Below are positions 11,235 to 21,993 of a stretch of DNA of 64,000 bases, in pieces (the stretch's first letter is position 1; each line of letters starts with the position of its first letter). Origin of the DNA: Stenopsyche tienmushanensis (lineage: Eukaryota; Arthropoda; Insecta; Trichoptera; Stenopsychidae); the NCBI GenBank assembly GCA_008973525.1, contig WACJ01000009.1, forward strand, positions 868,001-932,000. Direction: 5' to 3'. A program made the position numbers and the translations under genes. The notes under the pieces were generated by a model. That model was not told the DNA's origin, ran no database searches, and saw only the letters and a program-made list of their open reading frames with translations.

Positions 11235-14200
11235 ATTTTAACCCTTTCTACTCGTAATTCAACATTATGTAGTCAGTTTTAAATTTCGAGTATGAAGTCT
11301 GAAAAACCTGCAAAGTCAATTACAAGCTGGTTCGAATTATAAGAGTTAATTCTTTATTAACTCACTCTTATTCATTCCAACACTTAAATATCACTATTTA
11401 AAAATATATCTTAACTCCAATACCTAAATAAGTTTATTATTTTTTATGATTAGATTTATTTTTATTACTTTCCAAAGAATTTTGCAGATTTATCGTATAA
11501 ATCAAGGAGTATGAATTTCACCATACCAACCATCACATTGAAATAGTATATCTTGTATCAATATTTTTACTCTAATCTAGATTTAATTCAACGTGTTTAA
11601 TATATGAAAATTATTTTACGGAAAAATCACCGAATCTTTAATCAAACGAAATAATATTTGTAAGCTAATGACTTAAAAATTTAATATAAGAGATGCTAAA
11701 CATATTTTTAACTAATTAAAACACCATGTATTTTTAATTCATACGCTTTGCTGTAACTACAAACATGACTTCCATGGAATCCACACCCTTAGCATTGTAT
11801 CCTTCCTGAGCTCCAATGGATCCTTGTGTACATACGTACAAGTAGTTCAAAGCTCTTCGGCTGGTATTCTAGTGGTTGTTCTGAGATTGTTTACCATGAA
11901 CGTCTTTAAAGCACCATCATGGCATACACTTGGCCTCTTTGGACGACCGTCATTCAAATTCTGAATATACTGAAATACACATTCAACCCCAGTCGATCGT
12001 ATCGACAACGTTTATTTGTAATTAAATCCGACGAAACCGCTTCAAAATGTTCATCATCTCGTTAAGCCCTCAATATAATTTTGATCAATCGGTTAGTCTC
12101 TTATAAATTTTGGCGGAATGTGTCGCATAAATACCCCAGCAGTGACGCGACGGTTAAGTCACCGTCGACTACGACATTGAATCTTTTTGGCTTGACTCCT
12201 AGGCCGTTAGTTAGCCGGTCTGTATGGGCGAGGAGTTATTTATGTTCCCGGGGGAGGGCCGCTTCCTGCCGCTTCCTGTCGCTTCCTACTGCTCCCCTAT
12301 AAGGGACCTCGCGAAAAGCTCCCTGTTCCATCCTTTTTAGCTACCTTCGCCAACTTTTTGAACATTCGTAATTATGTGACGAGGTATAAATTTTAGCATA
12401 ATTAATGCAATGTCTACGAGCGTTACCAGAAAATACTAACAAATAAGACAACCGAAAGCATTGTTCTTATTATAATCACGAGGCTTCTTCCTACTTGCAA
12501 AGATTTGTGTAATTTTCCTTGTAAAATTTTCTTTGGAATATCTTTTCCGGTTAAACAATTTTATTAACCCTTCAGGGCTTATTTTATTTTAAAAGAATAG
12601 ATTATATCTAATATTGTTTATGGAATTTTAAAGCTTTTCTGGATAAAATATTTATATGAAATGATTTCCTATTGGATTTTTAGGATAATTTTTTTGCGAG
12701 TAGTTTATTTTGTTAGTACAAATATTTTCTACTATGCTAATATCTAATAGTTTATTAGAATCAATATAATATATTAAAATTATTTAATTCAATTAGGAAA
12801 TTTCTGAACAAATTCATTCACATTTGAATTAAACAATCTTATGTCTTCATCCCCTACAACATATGGCGGTTCATCGCATAAATAATTTGTTAATTATGTT
12901 AATTTCTCTGGTCATTCTTCGTCGGGGGAACTTATTTAAACAAGTTGGATATATTAAATTTAGGTAGTCGGGCATATTATAAATGTATTGGGGACACGAG
13001 AAAACTTTACATATGTAACAAGTGTTCCCGGGTATCTTACTTAATATGTATCTTTCGAGATATATTCAGAACCTGAGTTGTGCCTCCAGCCAGAGCCGAA
13101 TTAATGGGTCGGTTGCTTTGGTAGGATGAAAAGGGGTGAGATTTGAAGAGCAAGGTGCCGGGTAGGAAGGATGAGGTGGCATTAGGGTTGGGGGTCTCCA
13201 TTGTTAAGTGGTATTTATGCCCTCAACTGTTTCCCTACAATGTAGAGTCTACGGCGTCGCGACGCTTTCGCCCACCTATTGGTTTCCACCATCTAAAATC
13301 TATCCACTTTCTATGCAACTTAATAAATTTATCCCTGCTTCCTTGCAAACACTCTATTCCACTGCTATTTTTATTCTTCCGAAGCGCATTTGGACATCAA
13401 AGAAGCTCGTATATCGATTAAACGGATTTGATTATTAGATGAATTAGTGATAATGGTACATATGTCTTAAATGGAGCTGCAAATCCTATATTAATGGCTG
13501 TAACAAGTGACATGATTTATATCATTGGGCGTATTAATATGTCAACGGCAAGCAATATCCATAATCATTAATATCCATAATTGATGAAAAGACAATCACT
13601 AAAGTTATTAATAAACTACTATAATCTGACTTTGAATCTTATAAATGGATTTACATATATTATTAATCCATATCATTAATATTGATTCTGTTGATGTTTT
13701 TGATATTGTGTAAAGGTGTGGATTTATCTCTATAGATATATTGAAAAAGGGATCTTATAAGAATATGGAAATCAAACATGATATTTTTGTTAAATTTTAA
13801 TAAAAAAGATATCCAAAGACCTACTGTTGTATTTCTACATGATCTATACAGATCCTTATTTTCTTATGAGCACTCGCTGATCCAAATAATTGATTTTTTT
13901 ATTTGTTGATTTTCACTATTTTTCTATGAAATTCTTATATAAAAATGTATATTAGAAGCTATGTTCTCATTTCATAGGAAATGCTTCACTGAAAGTGCAT
14001 GCCATTGAAACGAAATAATGGTTATTATTATGTAACTCCTTCGACGAATAAACAATCGTGGAGATTTTTTCCGGGGGCATCCGAAATCCTCACATTCACA
14101 AAATGGGTATTACATATTTTTCTACGATATCTTGCTGAGAAATGTATCTGACTACGCCAGCAGGATAAAATAAGGCTTCTCCTTAGCAGCCTTCCGAGGC

Positions 14201-14626
14201 GGCAGGACGTCTTTATCAGCCGTGAGTTACGGTTCGGACGCATTTCTTTGTGTGACACCCTCCCAAACCACCATCCTTCTTAAGGCTACATCCAGCACCA
14301 TCACAAAAGAAAAAAAAACTTTTGTTAAACCTTCGTGTGGTACGTTGAATTTTAAAGCTTTTTAAAATATGAGCTTCAAACTTATGCGAGCGAGCCTTTG
14401 AGCGTAATTAAAATGACGGGCATTCCAATGAAAAACAACATCAAAGTGGCGCATCGATGGTCAAGGATATCGATTTCATGTATTTTTTAAAATCGATAAT
14501 GAAATCTTTTCAATGCTGTACTTATATATTTACAAATCTAAACATATATGTGGATCCAAATAATTTAAAAACCAAATAGATAAGTAATATTTTACCTTTG
14601 AATACAAAATATTTATCCCTTTTCAG
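11235..14626. other. Intronic sequence with two less AT-rich islands (12100-12310, 13080-13410)
   Basis: The first island includes a CG-containing stretch with a 10-base tandem repeat. The second has overlapping open frames of 92 and 76 codons with no known motif. A third small island with a 76-codon minus frame lies at 14028-14258. None shows splice-bounded coding text that I recognise. The remainder is plain AT-rich DNA. Confidence 0.4.
12258..12297 (+). repeat. Short tandem repeat, 10-base unit, about 4 copies
   Basis: Units read GCCGCTTCCT, GCCGCTTCCT, GTCGCTTCCT and a degraded fourth, ACTGCTCCCC. It is unusually GC-rich for this window. Confidence 0.75.
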
Positions 14627-14722
14627 TAAGACTCTTCTAATTCCTCTGCAAGAGGTACTTCATTCGTTGATAAAACTCGTAAATTACATCAAATCTGGAG
14701 CTTTTAATGACCATCTGTTTAA
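14627..14722 (+). pseudogene. hAT transposase remnant, upstream part
   Basis: The frame reads QEVLHSLIKLVNYIKSGAFN followed by DHLF. This matches the V-N-F-I-K-S-x-x-L-x-x-x-LF block of the ZBED5/GTF2IRD2-like group of hAT transposases. The frame is cut exactly at the TTAA (14719-14722) by the element at 14723-15628 and resumes at 15633. It is clearly an old transposon fragment, not a host gene, since no BED finger or N-terminal region precedes it. Confidence 0.75.
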
Positions 14723-15628
14723 GGCGTCTTCTCACTTTACAAATTTAAAAAAATCGATTTTTATTTTATTTTAAATTTTGAAAGTACATATCTTCAAAAA
14801 TGTTATATCGAAATTTCATAAAGATCAGACGAGTCTAACTACATTTTTGGGCGACCGTTAGGTGACTACCTGAGTGCACCATGATATTCAGACTCATGGT
14901 GTAAGTACAAGAAAGTGGTGAAAAACAATCAGATAGAAACTTTTAAACATCTTTCTGCTCTAGCTGAAGATGTTCACGAGGTTTTGAAACCAATTTATGA
15001 AGATCTTCGGAGGAAATACCCAAAATAACAACGAGTGTTTCAACAGCTGTGTCTGGGCAATTTTTCTGCAACCAAAACTTTAAACGTGTTTATCTCAAAA
15101 CAAGGTTTTTCGGTGGCTTGTTGATGAAATTTCGGAAACTCTCCGGCCGATTGTCATGAAATTTGAATGACATATTCTTCATAGTTATGGCTATAGCGCA
15201 TATCATCAGATTTTTGAAATTTTGATTTTAAGTAATTTTTTTTACAAAAAAACTGCAAAAAAACGCGTTTTTTTACTTTTTCTTAAAACGTGCGCAATTT
15301 TGTTATTTTCGCAAATATCAAAAATCTGATGATATGCGCTATAGCCACTGATATACTGAATCTAAAACTGTTTTATTTTTTTGTTTCAAATGACCCATCT
15401 CGGAGATACCATCAACAAGCCACGAACATAACATTTCTACACGTGTTTTTCGATGCTACTGTTTTATTATAATAATTGTTCAAAAATATAAAAATATTTT
15501 TTTTTCATGTACTTGAAAGATGTGTTTATTACATAAGATCCATTTTATCTCATAATTTTTAGCGAAAATCCTCGAAAAAAAATCATGAAAATAGCCTATT
15601 TTTGAGGCGCCTAAAGTGAGAAGACGCC
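14723..15628 (+). mobile_element. Kolobok-like DNA transposon (906 bp), nested in a hAT remnant
   Basis: It is bounded by TTAA at 14719-14722 and 15629-15632, with a perfect 17-bp terminal inverted repeat, GGCGTCTTCTCACTTTA. TTAA duplication is typical of Kolobok and piggyBac. Inside, around 14880-15070, are decayed coding pieces: SDSWCKYKK, then KHLSALAEDVHEVLKPIYED, then a stop. These match the D-x-W-C-K...VxxxxKPIYxDL block of Kolobok/Mutator-like transposases, and also correspond to the related block in the ORF at 23460-23903. The 3' part is a large internal palindrome (about 15108-15205 against 15310-15430), with ATGGCTATAGCGCATATCAT and its near reverse complement. It is a deletion derivative. 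Confidence 0.85.
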
Positions 15629-15632
15629 TTAA

Positions 15633-15995
15633 AGAGCTGTGCAAAGACATGGATTCTGATCACGATGTTATTCTTTTCTACACTGCAATACGTTGCTTGT
15701 CGAAAGGAAGTGTAAGAGAATCATGACATGTTGGTAAATTTTATCGAAAAAACTTGGCTGAAAAAAGTAGCATATCTAGCAGATTTATTAAAATAGCAAA
15801 ATACTTGACTTTCGTGTTTTAGTTCCATTGGTGTTTACATATTTCTGGTAGAATGGATTTTCAAGTCTTCTTCGTTTAAAAGATAGAAATAAATTAAATG
15901 TTGAGAATCACATGAGATTGGTTTTGACAAAAACTCATCCGTAAATTTTAAAACTGGTTAATAACATGCAATTTCAACCATTGCATTAGACTAAT
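15633..15995 (+). pseudogene. hAT transposase remnant, downstream part
   Basis: Continuing from DHLF across the inserted element, the frame reads KELCKDMDSDHDVILFYTAI, RCLSKGSV, then a stop. This is the L-C-x-x-M-x-x-x-H-x-x-LLYHTEVRWLSRGKV block of ZBED5-like hAT transposases. Further on, in shifted frames, come KVAYLADLL and later NVENHMRLVLTKTHP, the conserved C-terminal stretch. The part in between is deleted or scrambled. Several stops and frameshifts make it dead. With the 14627-14722 piece it is the interrupted host of the Kolobok-like insertion. Confidence 0.8.
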
Positions 15996-16831
15996 TATTA
16001 AACATAATTTAAATTAAAATTATACTAAAAAAACCTGTTTTTGTTGCTTTATTCTTAATTATCTTTGGATGTTATTGGGTCTTTGTTATTTGCTGAAGGA
16101 TCTGGTCCAATGATTGGATTGCATTTTGCATAGTGATGGGCCCAATTAAATTATAGTAATAGAAATATTTTATTTTTTACGATATTCCAACGTTATCTTT
16201 TGCAAATTTTCCTTATTTTTATCTAAACAAGTCGTATATTTAATTTTTTTTCCGTTTAGTTTCAACAGCAAATTAATACTTAGTATGATTCTATAGTCCG
16301 AGCAGCTCCCCGAAGAGCTTATCAGAGGAGTCAAATGTTTTTCAAGAAAGGGTACTTTGCTATTATTATTATTCAGAGTCGGTCTGAAAAGCTTTCAGTG
16401 TAATACTGCTGATTGAGAAAAGCCACAGGTTTCCATTTAGTCCGAAGTATGGTGGTACACACACACGCCTGACCACTCTGACCGTTAATAATATGTGCAA
16501 ACCAGTGTAGTGGCTTAAGATAAGTCTTAGGGGCGAATAAAACCCAACATGGTAGAGCAGGGTGAAATCTCTCTACTGAAAGTTCCTCTGGAGGGGCGGA
16601 GGAAAACCTGGAAGGTGGCGCAAGTTCGACACAAATGCGGTAGGAGCAAACGAAGGTGGCGCAGGATGGAGATAAATTTTCGAATCACTTATCTTCTCTC
16701 ATCAATTGAGTCGAGCCGAGGGAGGAAAGCACTAATGTGATAGAAAGCTTTCCACCCCTAGCATATTTTCATTTACCAGTGTTTCGAGCACATTTCCGGC
16801 TCTGTCTCTGCCGAGTGTGCTCCACTAGATT

Positions 16832-16848
16832 TATATATATATATATAC
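16832..16848. repeat. TA microsatellite
   Basis: About eight TA units, flanked on both sides by the pentamer CTAG plus A/T. Confidence 0.85.
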
Positions 16849-17294
16849 TAGAAATGCGCCAACGATTTTACAATATACTAAATTTTATTCTAAATATATC
16901 TAGTTCATTTAACAGTGAGCAATATTGCAATTGCGAGAGAAACCCTTTTAAAATGCAATCTTGATATGGACCGGAAACATGATTCAGGCTTACCATTTAA
17001 GCCCGTTTACGTTAAGCATGAATATTTCACGCCTACGTTACTTGACGTTAACTTAAATTTATTTTGCAAAATTATATTTAAAGCAAAAAAATATTTAAAA
17101 TTTCAAGATTTTCAACCTGTCATACTAAGTTCTTATATAACTACTTCGATTTAGGTGATTTTAAAATAATTTTTTTTTCAACTAAAAAACATGAATTTTA
17201 TGCTTTATTTATAACGAACTCAAACAACACTGGACCTACAAAAACTTAAATAATTCAGACTTGGAGGAGTGTTAACATCAAAGTTTTCAAAATA

Positions 17295-17400
17295 ATACTT
17301 TTAAATGGAAGGCAACGGGAAACCACCACATTAAATCATTTCCCAAGTAAGATTTCACATGGAGATCCCCTATATCCGATATTCGATATGACACATCAAA
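17295..17400 (+). repeat. tRNA-derived SINE family S1, body and tail
   Basis: GGAAGGCAACGGGAAACCAC, then a CACATGGAGATCCCC block and a CCGATATTCGATATG-like end. This is the + orientation of the family seen on the minus strand at 10684-10860. Confidence 0.7.
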
Positions 17401-18764
17401 GATTCATGCTTTGACGGGCGTCATAAGGACTTTAAAGAAAACTTCTTTTACTTTTTTCTGAAATTCCGATTTTGACCCAAACATCGATGGTGCAATCCGT
17501 ACAAACCCCACACACGTTTTTCCCATTTTAATCTTCCAGTCTCAAAAACGGTATTTATCTTCTTTATAATATATTCGCGCTTCTCAACATATTCGTCTTA
17601 TTTAATATTCTTATTCTTTCTGTTTCCCTTGTGTTTATTCTACGACAGACGTCATCTAACTTTTTACCCGTCCGTCTCGCCACATGATCTGTCAACGCCA
17701 TATCAACTGCTTCACGAATTTTTTAGCTCTATATCAGAATATATGCTACATTTTTTAAATAAAAAAAATGCTAAAACTTACTATGGTAATAATTTGAATT
17801 TGATAGATTGAAAAAATATTTAAATTTGGAAATAAATGAACAAAAATATGTAATCCGGATCATAACATGTTAGCGCGCCCGTATTATGGTTTTGAGTAAA
17901 ATTATTAAGTTAAGGCTTGTTTAAAAGCCTTCATTGAATATACAAAATTATATTACCTTAAAAATATACAGCGTTTGTGTGTAGCATAACATTTGGCAAA
18001 CTTAAAAATAACACATATATTAATAATTTGCTTATTTAACCCTGAGTATATTATACAATAACCCAGACCTTTAAAGTTTATCTGATATAAACGGTGTATT
18101 AATGGTCAAATCTTTGATTAAGATTCAATTATTTTATAAATTGCTAAATAGCATATATTTTTAATAATTTAGGAAAGCGGATCTCAAGCAGGATATATGG
18201 TACTGTTCGGATGAACACTACCTCAATTGAGATATGGAGTTTAGAATTGAACGCTCTTTCTCTCCAAGCGAACATCATGACCACTTTAAAATTCTATGGA
18301 GTGGCTCTGAATGGATTGCACTCGAACCAGTAATTTAGACATTCATCCATGAATTCTCCCCTATTGCTTCTATTAGAGCGTTTACGTGTGACTTAGATAT
18401 CCATCAGTCATTCTCTCATCAATAAATATATTGGTGGAACTCATGAAAAAATATTTAATAGTTCTAGTGAATTTGAACGATGGTATTTTAAATAGGACAT
18501 TTCTTACCCCGCTTCGGCTAGTGGGTGTTTAAATTAAAATACGGAAAATATTATCCCAAAATGTATTCGTATAATTGATTTTTATTTATTTATTTATAAA
18601 CCTATATTAAGGAAAATAAAATATTAATAAAATATAATATGAGTTAATTTAATTTTGTATATAGGGGGAAAATAGGACACTTAAAACCTCTTTGCGACAT
18701 TCCTTAAAAACTATCTTGCAAATCAAAAAATAAATAATTCATACAATCAATCAAATATTTGGTA

Positions 18765-19708
18765 AAGCGGAAAGAAATGTCATTTTTTTTGTTATTTGGA
18801 AAAAAATTTTTTTTTATAAAAACTGTACAATATTACTCAATTAAGTTTTTTCTATTGATATTTATAATCGCCCTCTATAGATTAGGTAGCTTTTTAATGC
18901 CTCTTTCGTAAAATTCGGTCGGTTTTCCACTAAAGTAAGAATCCAAATGATTTTTCACTTGTTGCACAGAAGTGAATTTTTTATCGCATAGCGAATGTTC
19001 TAATGACTTGAAAATATGATAGTCTGAAGGTGCAATATCAGAAGAATATGGTGGATGTTACAGCACTACCAAATCCAGCTCCCTTATTTTGTTCTGCGTA
19101 ATCCTTGCTGCGTGTGTTTTTGCATTATCATGCTGTAATATTCTTCTTTGGTTGTTTACCAGTACTGATCGCTTTTTGAGCATTTAAGCATTGAGCTCTG
19201 CTGTGACAGTGTAGCCAGGTTTTAATAATTCGTAGTATAGTAATTCTCGGGCTGTTGTAAAGGACCCACTTCTCATCTCCAATAACGATCCTTTTTAAAA
19301 ATGGATCGGTTTCATATCTAGACAACAGCATTGTTACAAGACCGATGATGACAACTCGTGCGGTACCCAAATTCCCTGTCTATGTTTTTACCCGAGTCTT
19401 TTCAAATAGTCTTTTACTGTCGACCAGGAGCAGCCGATATCTAGCGATAATTCCTTTATTGTTTTTCGAGGATCAGATTTATTTAGTATAAACAAGATAA
19501 TTTAAATATAAACAAGATCACAAATGGGTCTCATCAATTTCTGCCTTGAATATTTTCACTATGGCCAAAAAAATATAAAAATATTCGAAAAAGTAAGACA
19601 AACAACAGAGCTTCAAAATGACACCAATCTTTATGTATTCACTCGACAGCAACCCGAGGCAAATTGACGGCAAAAATGCAACCAAAAAAATGACATTTCT
19701 TTCCGCTT
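18765..19708 (-). mobile_element. mariner element, 944 bp deletion derivative
   Basis: Both ends start with the inverted repeat AAGCGGAAAGAAATGTCATT (continuing in T-rich sequence), and both are flanked by TA (18763-18764 and 19709-19710), the mariner target duplication. Full-length mariners are usually about 1.3 kb, so roughly a quarter is missing, mainly from the 5' UTR and first DNA-binding helix region. The transposase remnant inside is listed separately. Confidence 0.9.
18875..19480 (-). pseudogene. mariner transposase, broken, catalytic triad still legible
   Basis: Reading the minus strand, mariner landmarks appear in order. They are TIKELSLDIGCSWSTVKDYL (second helix-turn-helix), WVPHEL, LLSRYETDPFLKRIVIGDEK followed by WVLYN, HDNAKTH, and YSSDIAPSDYHIFKSLEH. 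The three catalytic aspartates are those in GDEKW, HDNA and PSDYH. The last two are separated by 34 residues, the D34D spacing that defines mariner. Inactivating changes seen are a stop before KHRQGIWVPHEL, a frameshift after WVPHEL, and a TAA in place of the residue before HPPYS (19058-19060). The natural stop TAG is at 18875-18877. The N-terminal end is deleted. It is a decayed transposon gene, not host. Confidence 0.9.
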
Positions 19709-19710
19709 TA

Positions 19711-20788
19711 TCTAATATCATTCATACATTGCGCACTCATGACTATCCACTACAGTAAAATATGTTTTGGCATTTTGTGTACGTATCTGAAATTATTGTT
19801 TTGCTCTGAAGCTTAATTTTATTATAAGGCCGAAAGAGCACTGCGCCGACGAAAAATGGAATGCAGCACCCCCATAGCTGCTAATACGTGGGCTCGAGCC
19901 ACCGACACCTGTGCTCCCCACCTCAATCCTCTGTCTAAAATCACCCCAAATTATTTCACTTGAGGTTTCCATTCGATGGAGCTGGACCCGACAACTATTG
20001 GATCAATTTGAAGATTTTTTTCCATTTCATGGAAAACAAGATGGCTTCGGTTGTCTCTTTGTTTAGTTTGAGTTTCCAACGATCGAAATATTTGAAACTT
20101 TTAGCGATCATTGGAGATTTCCGACTTTTAGCTTATTACTCTGAGAGTTGATATAATTTGCCATGGGGATGGTGAAATACATATAATTAATTTCTCAACT
20201 ATTAATAATATATATTATTGAAAATATTACGGTTTATACGGCCTTGTTTATTCACTCTTTGATTGCCATTTAAGTGTTTATAACATATTAATAAATTTAA
20301 AAATATAATTATATTATTGAGATAACAAAACATAAAAGGTACATTTTTTATCCAAAGGTCTACGTTCCCATGTTTTTTTAAAGCGGTTTGGCGAGATCAA
20401 TCGAATCATTGACCATATGTGAAAAATATCGAATCACGTCTTGTAATACAATCTTGTCTTAAATGATATAAGGTTTATCTTTAAAAAACACTTCAAAACT
20501 AATCAACGTCTTATATATTTCGACTATCTCTTTATGAAAGAAAATACCATCAGACCAAATACGAGGGTCGCAATTGAAGATATAATCAATTATAGGCTCA
20601 AAGAAGTGGTTCTCTGTAAGAAGACCTTTTCATTGTTCAATAATATAGAAAGCATTGATAAGATCCACCAGCCCCTTTATTTTGTCGTCGAATATAAACT
20701 ATTATCAAGAATGCTGAATACGAAATGAATTCATTCGATTGCGTCCGATTTAATTCCAGCTTTTATCGTGGATTTCTTTTCTTCTTCC
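19711..20788. other. Intron, nothing recognised
   Basis: AT-rich sequence. The short open frames at 19960-20151 and 20534-20728 have no motif and no splice context. Just before the exon is the pyrimidine-rich tract noted with the exon. Confidence 0.5.
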
Positions 20789-20790
20789 AG

Positions 20791-20921
20791 ATCCACCGAT
20801 CATTTCGCTGACCTTGGGAAGCACTTTAAACCCGGACGACATCAAGGAAGGGGACGACGTGTATTTTGAGTGTTCCATCCGGGCCAACCCCAAGGAACAT
20901 CGTATAACTTGGTATCATGAT
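20791..20921 (+). CDS. Sidestep-like Ig protein, exon with first half of an Ig domain
   Basis: This exon encodes the N-terminal half of an I-set-like Ig domain of a Sidestep-family cell-surface protein. That family acts at the plasma membrane in axon guidance and target recognition. The acceptor is TTTCTTTTCTTCTTCCAG, and the donor is GTGAGT at 20922. The first two bases complete a codon from an upstream exon (phase 1 intron), then 43 whole codons follow. Landmarks are PPIISLTLGSTLNPDDIKEG, then DDVYFEC with the first disulphide Cys, then TWYHD with the core Trp. The GSTLNPDDIKEGDDVYFEC wording is very characteristic of the Ig domain that is, from memory, the fourth in Sidestep proteins. The exon ends on a codon boundary and joins the exon at 43493 in frame. 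The open frame continuing to 21224 beyond the donor is intron read-through. The exact paralogue cannot be decided. Confidence 0.92.
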
Positions 20922-21811
20922 GTGAGTATGAATGGATTTTTTAAAAACACTTTTTTGCAACAAAATACGCTCGAGCGATTTTCCATATTGTTAAAGAAAA
21001 CTTTCTATAAATGGAAAATGAAAGGTGAAAGGGAATATTTTTCGTATAATGAAGCATTCAGGCCATATCGTCTGCGCGAAGGTATTGTTAGAAAATTTGC
21101 CCAACTGGCATCCTCTTTCACTTCAAAATCACCCTGTCGTTCGATTGTTGCCAGGACTACATTCATAGACCTTCAAAAGGATCCAGGACAATGTGGTAAT
21201 GGCACTCCTTTGTACGGAAGATAATGGTTAACGCGGTAATCAGAGAACACGAAAACGACCTAATCGATTTGAAGATTTCTAGAATTTCGCGCCTCGTTTA
21301 TGAGTCGAAATTTATTTTTTACAAGCCTCAAATTGCAGGTCGTATTTTTATGCCGAAGGCTCCAAAAAATATCCTTTATGCTTAATATTTTATTTGAATA
21401 TTACCTCCACATTTCCAAAGTGTGTCTGGCTCTTTTATAATATAGTTAATGTGCTTAATATCTTTACAAAGATATTGCGCTAATTAATTCAGTTATTTCA
21501 AATGAAGCTCATGTGCCGTAGGCACATTGGCAACTACCACGCAAGCATTTGCACATTCATAACAATGCACATACTCGCTATATAAGCAAATGTATACATC
21601 AACATTTTTATAAAAAAAAAACATGTTATTAACACTCTCTCAAAATTTTGATGCGCGCGCATGTTTATATGCATATAAATCAAGATACTAAATTTTGCCA
21701 TGCCAAATAATAATGTCCAAAAATTATTGCGTATATATGAACAATCTAAAAATTTACATTATTTTAATGAAAAAATTCCAATAATATTCCCAATAATGTT
21801 TTGATCTAGTA
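20922..21811. other. Intron start, nothing recognised
   Basis: A partly palindromic TGTGCCGTAGGCACA lies near 21512-21526, and there is a cluster of CA/TG-rich words to 21680. No gene was seen. Confidence 0.45.
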
Positions 21812-21985
21812 CAGTGGTTCTTAAATTGGGATCCACGCATATTGAGAGCCGAAGGTCAGATTTTGAAGACGTAAAATGCCTAGGGTTGGGATGGGGCCCG
21901 CAAAAAAAATGTTGTTCAAACAAAGGTCCACATAAAAAATTGTTCAAAAGGGGGCCCGCGAGCTACATAAATTTAAGAACCGCTG
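21812..21985 (+). mobile_element. hAT-type MITE, 174 bp
   Basis: It begins CAGTGGTTCTTAAATTGGGA and ends TTTAAGAACCGCTG, the CAG-N-GGTTC...GAACC-N-CTG termini of hAT non-autonomous elements. The 8-bp flanks ATCTAGTA (21804-21811) and ATATAGTA (21986-21993) agree at 7 of 8 positions, the expected hAT target duplication. The internal block GGGTTGGGATGGGGCCCGC is shared with the copy near 31795-32071. Short open frames crossing it are artefacts. Confidence 0.9.
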
Positions 21986-21993
21986 ATATAGTA

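Larger units (their letters stand above)
16001..18764. other. Intronic sequence with few repeats
   Basis: There is a less AT-rich stretch at about 16420-16740 with no recognised content, and otherwise plain AT-rich sequence. It contains the TA microsatellite and the SINE fragment listed separately. A block GACGGGCGTCAT at 17413-17424 resembles the end region of R1 copies 2 and 3. Confidence 0.4.
1..20790 (+). other. Intron (3' part) upstream of the first Ig exon
   Basis: Everything before the acceptor at 20789-20790 appears to be intron of the Sidestep-like gene, because the first recognisable exon begins in the middle of a codon and so needs an upstream exon. I searched the + strand reading frames here for Ig hallmarks (a Cys, then Trp, then D-x-G-x-Y-x-C) and found none. 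The stretch carries the repeats and transposon remnants listed separately. If no exon was missed, this intron is longer than 20.79 kb. This is inference from phase and from absence of other exons. Confidence 0.7.

Noticed and set aside
11242..11345. Possible 104-bp TTAA element
   Set aside because: TTAA is present on both sides, but the ends (CCCTTTCTACTCG versus CTCTTATAATTCG) match too poorly to call an inverted repeat.
20922..21224. Open frame continuing past the first Ig exon
   Set aside because: The Ig text stops at a good GTGAGT donor at exactly the place where the second exon joins in phase. The downstream residues do not look like an Ig domain.
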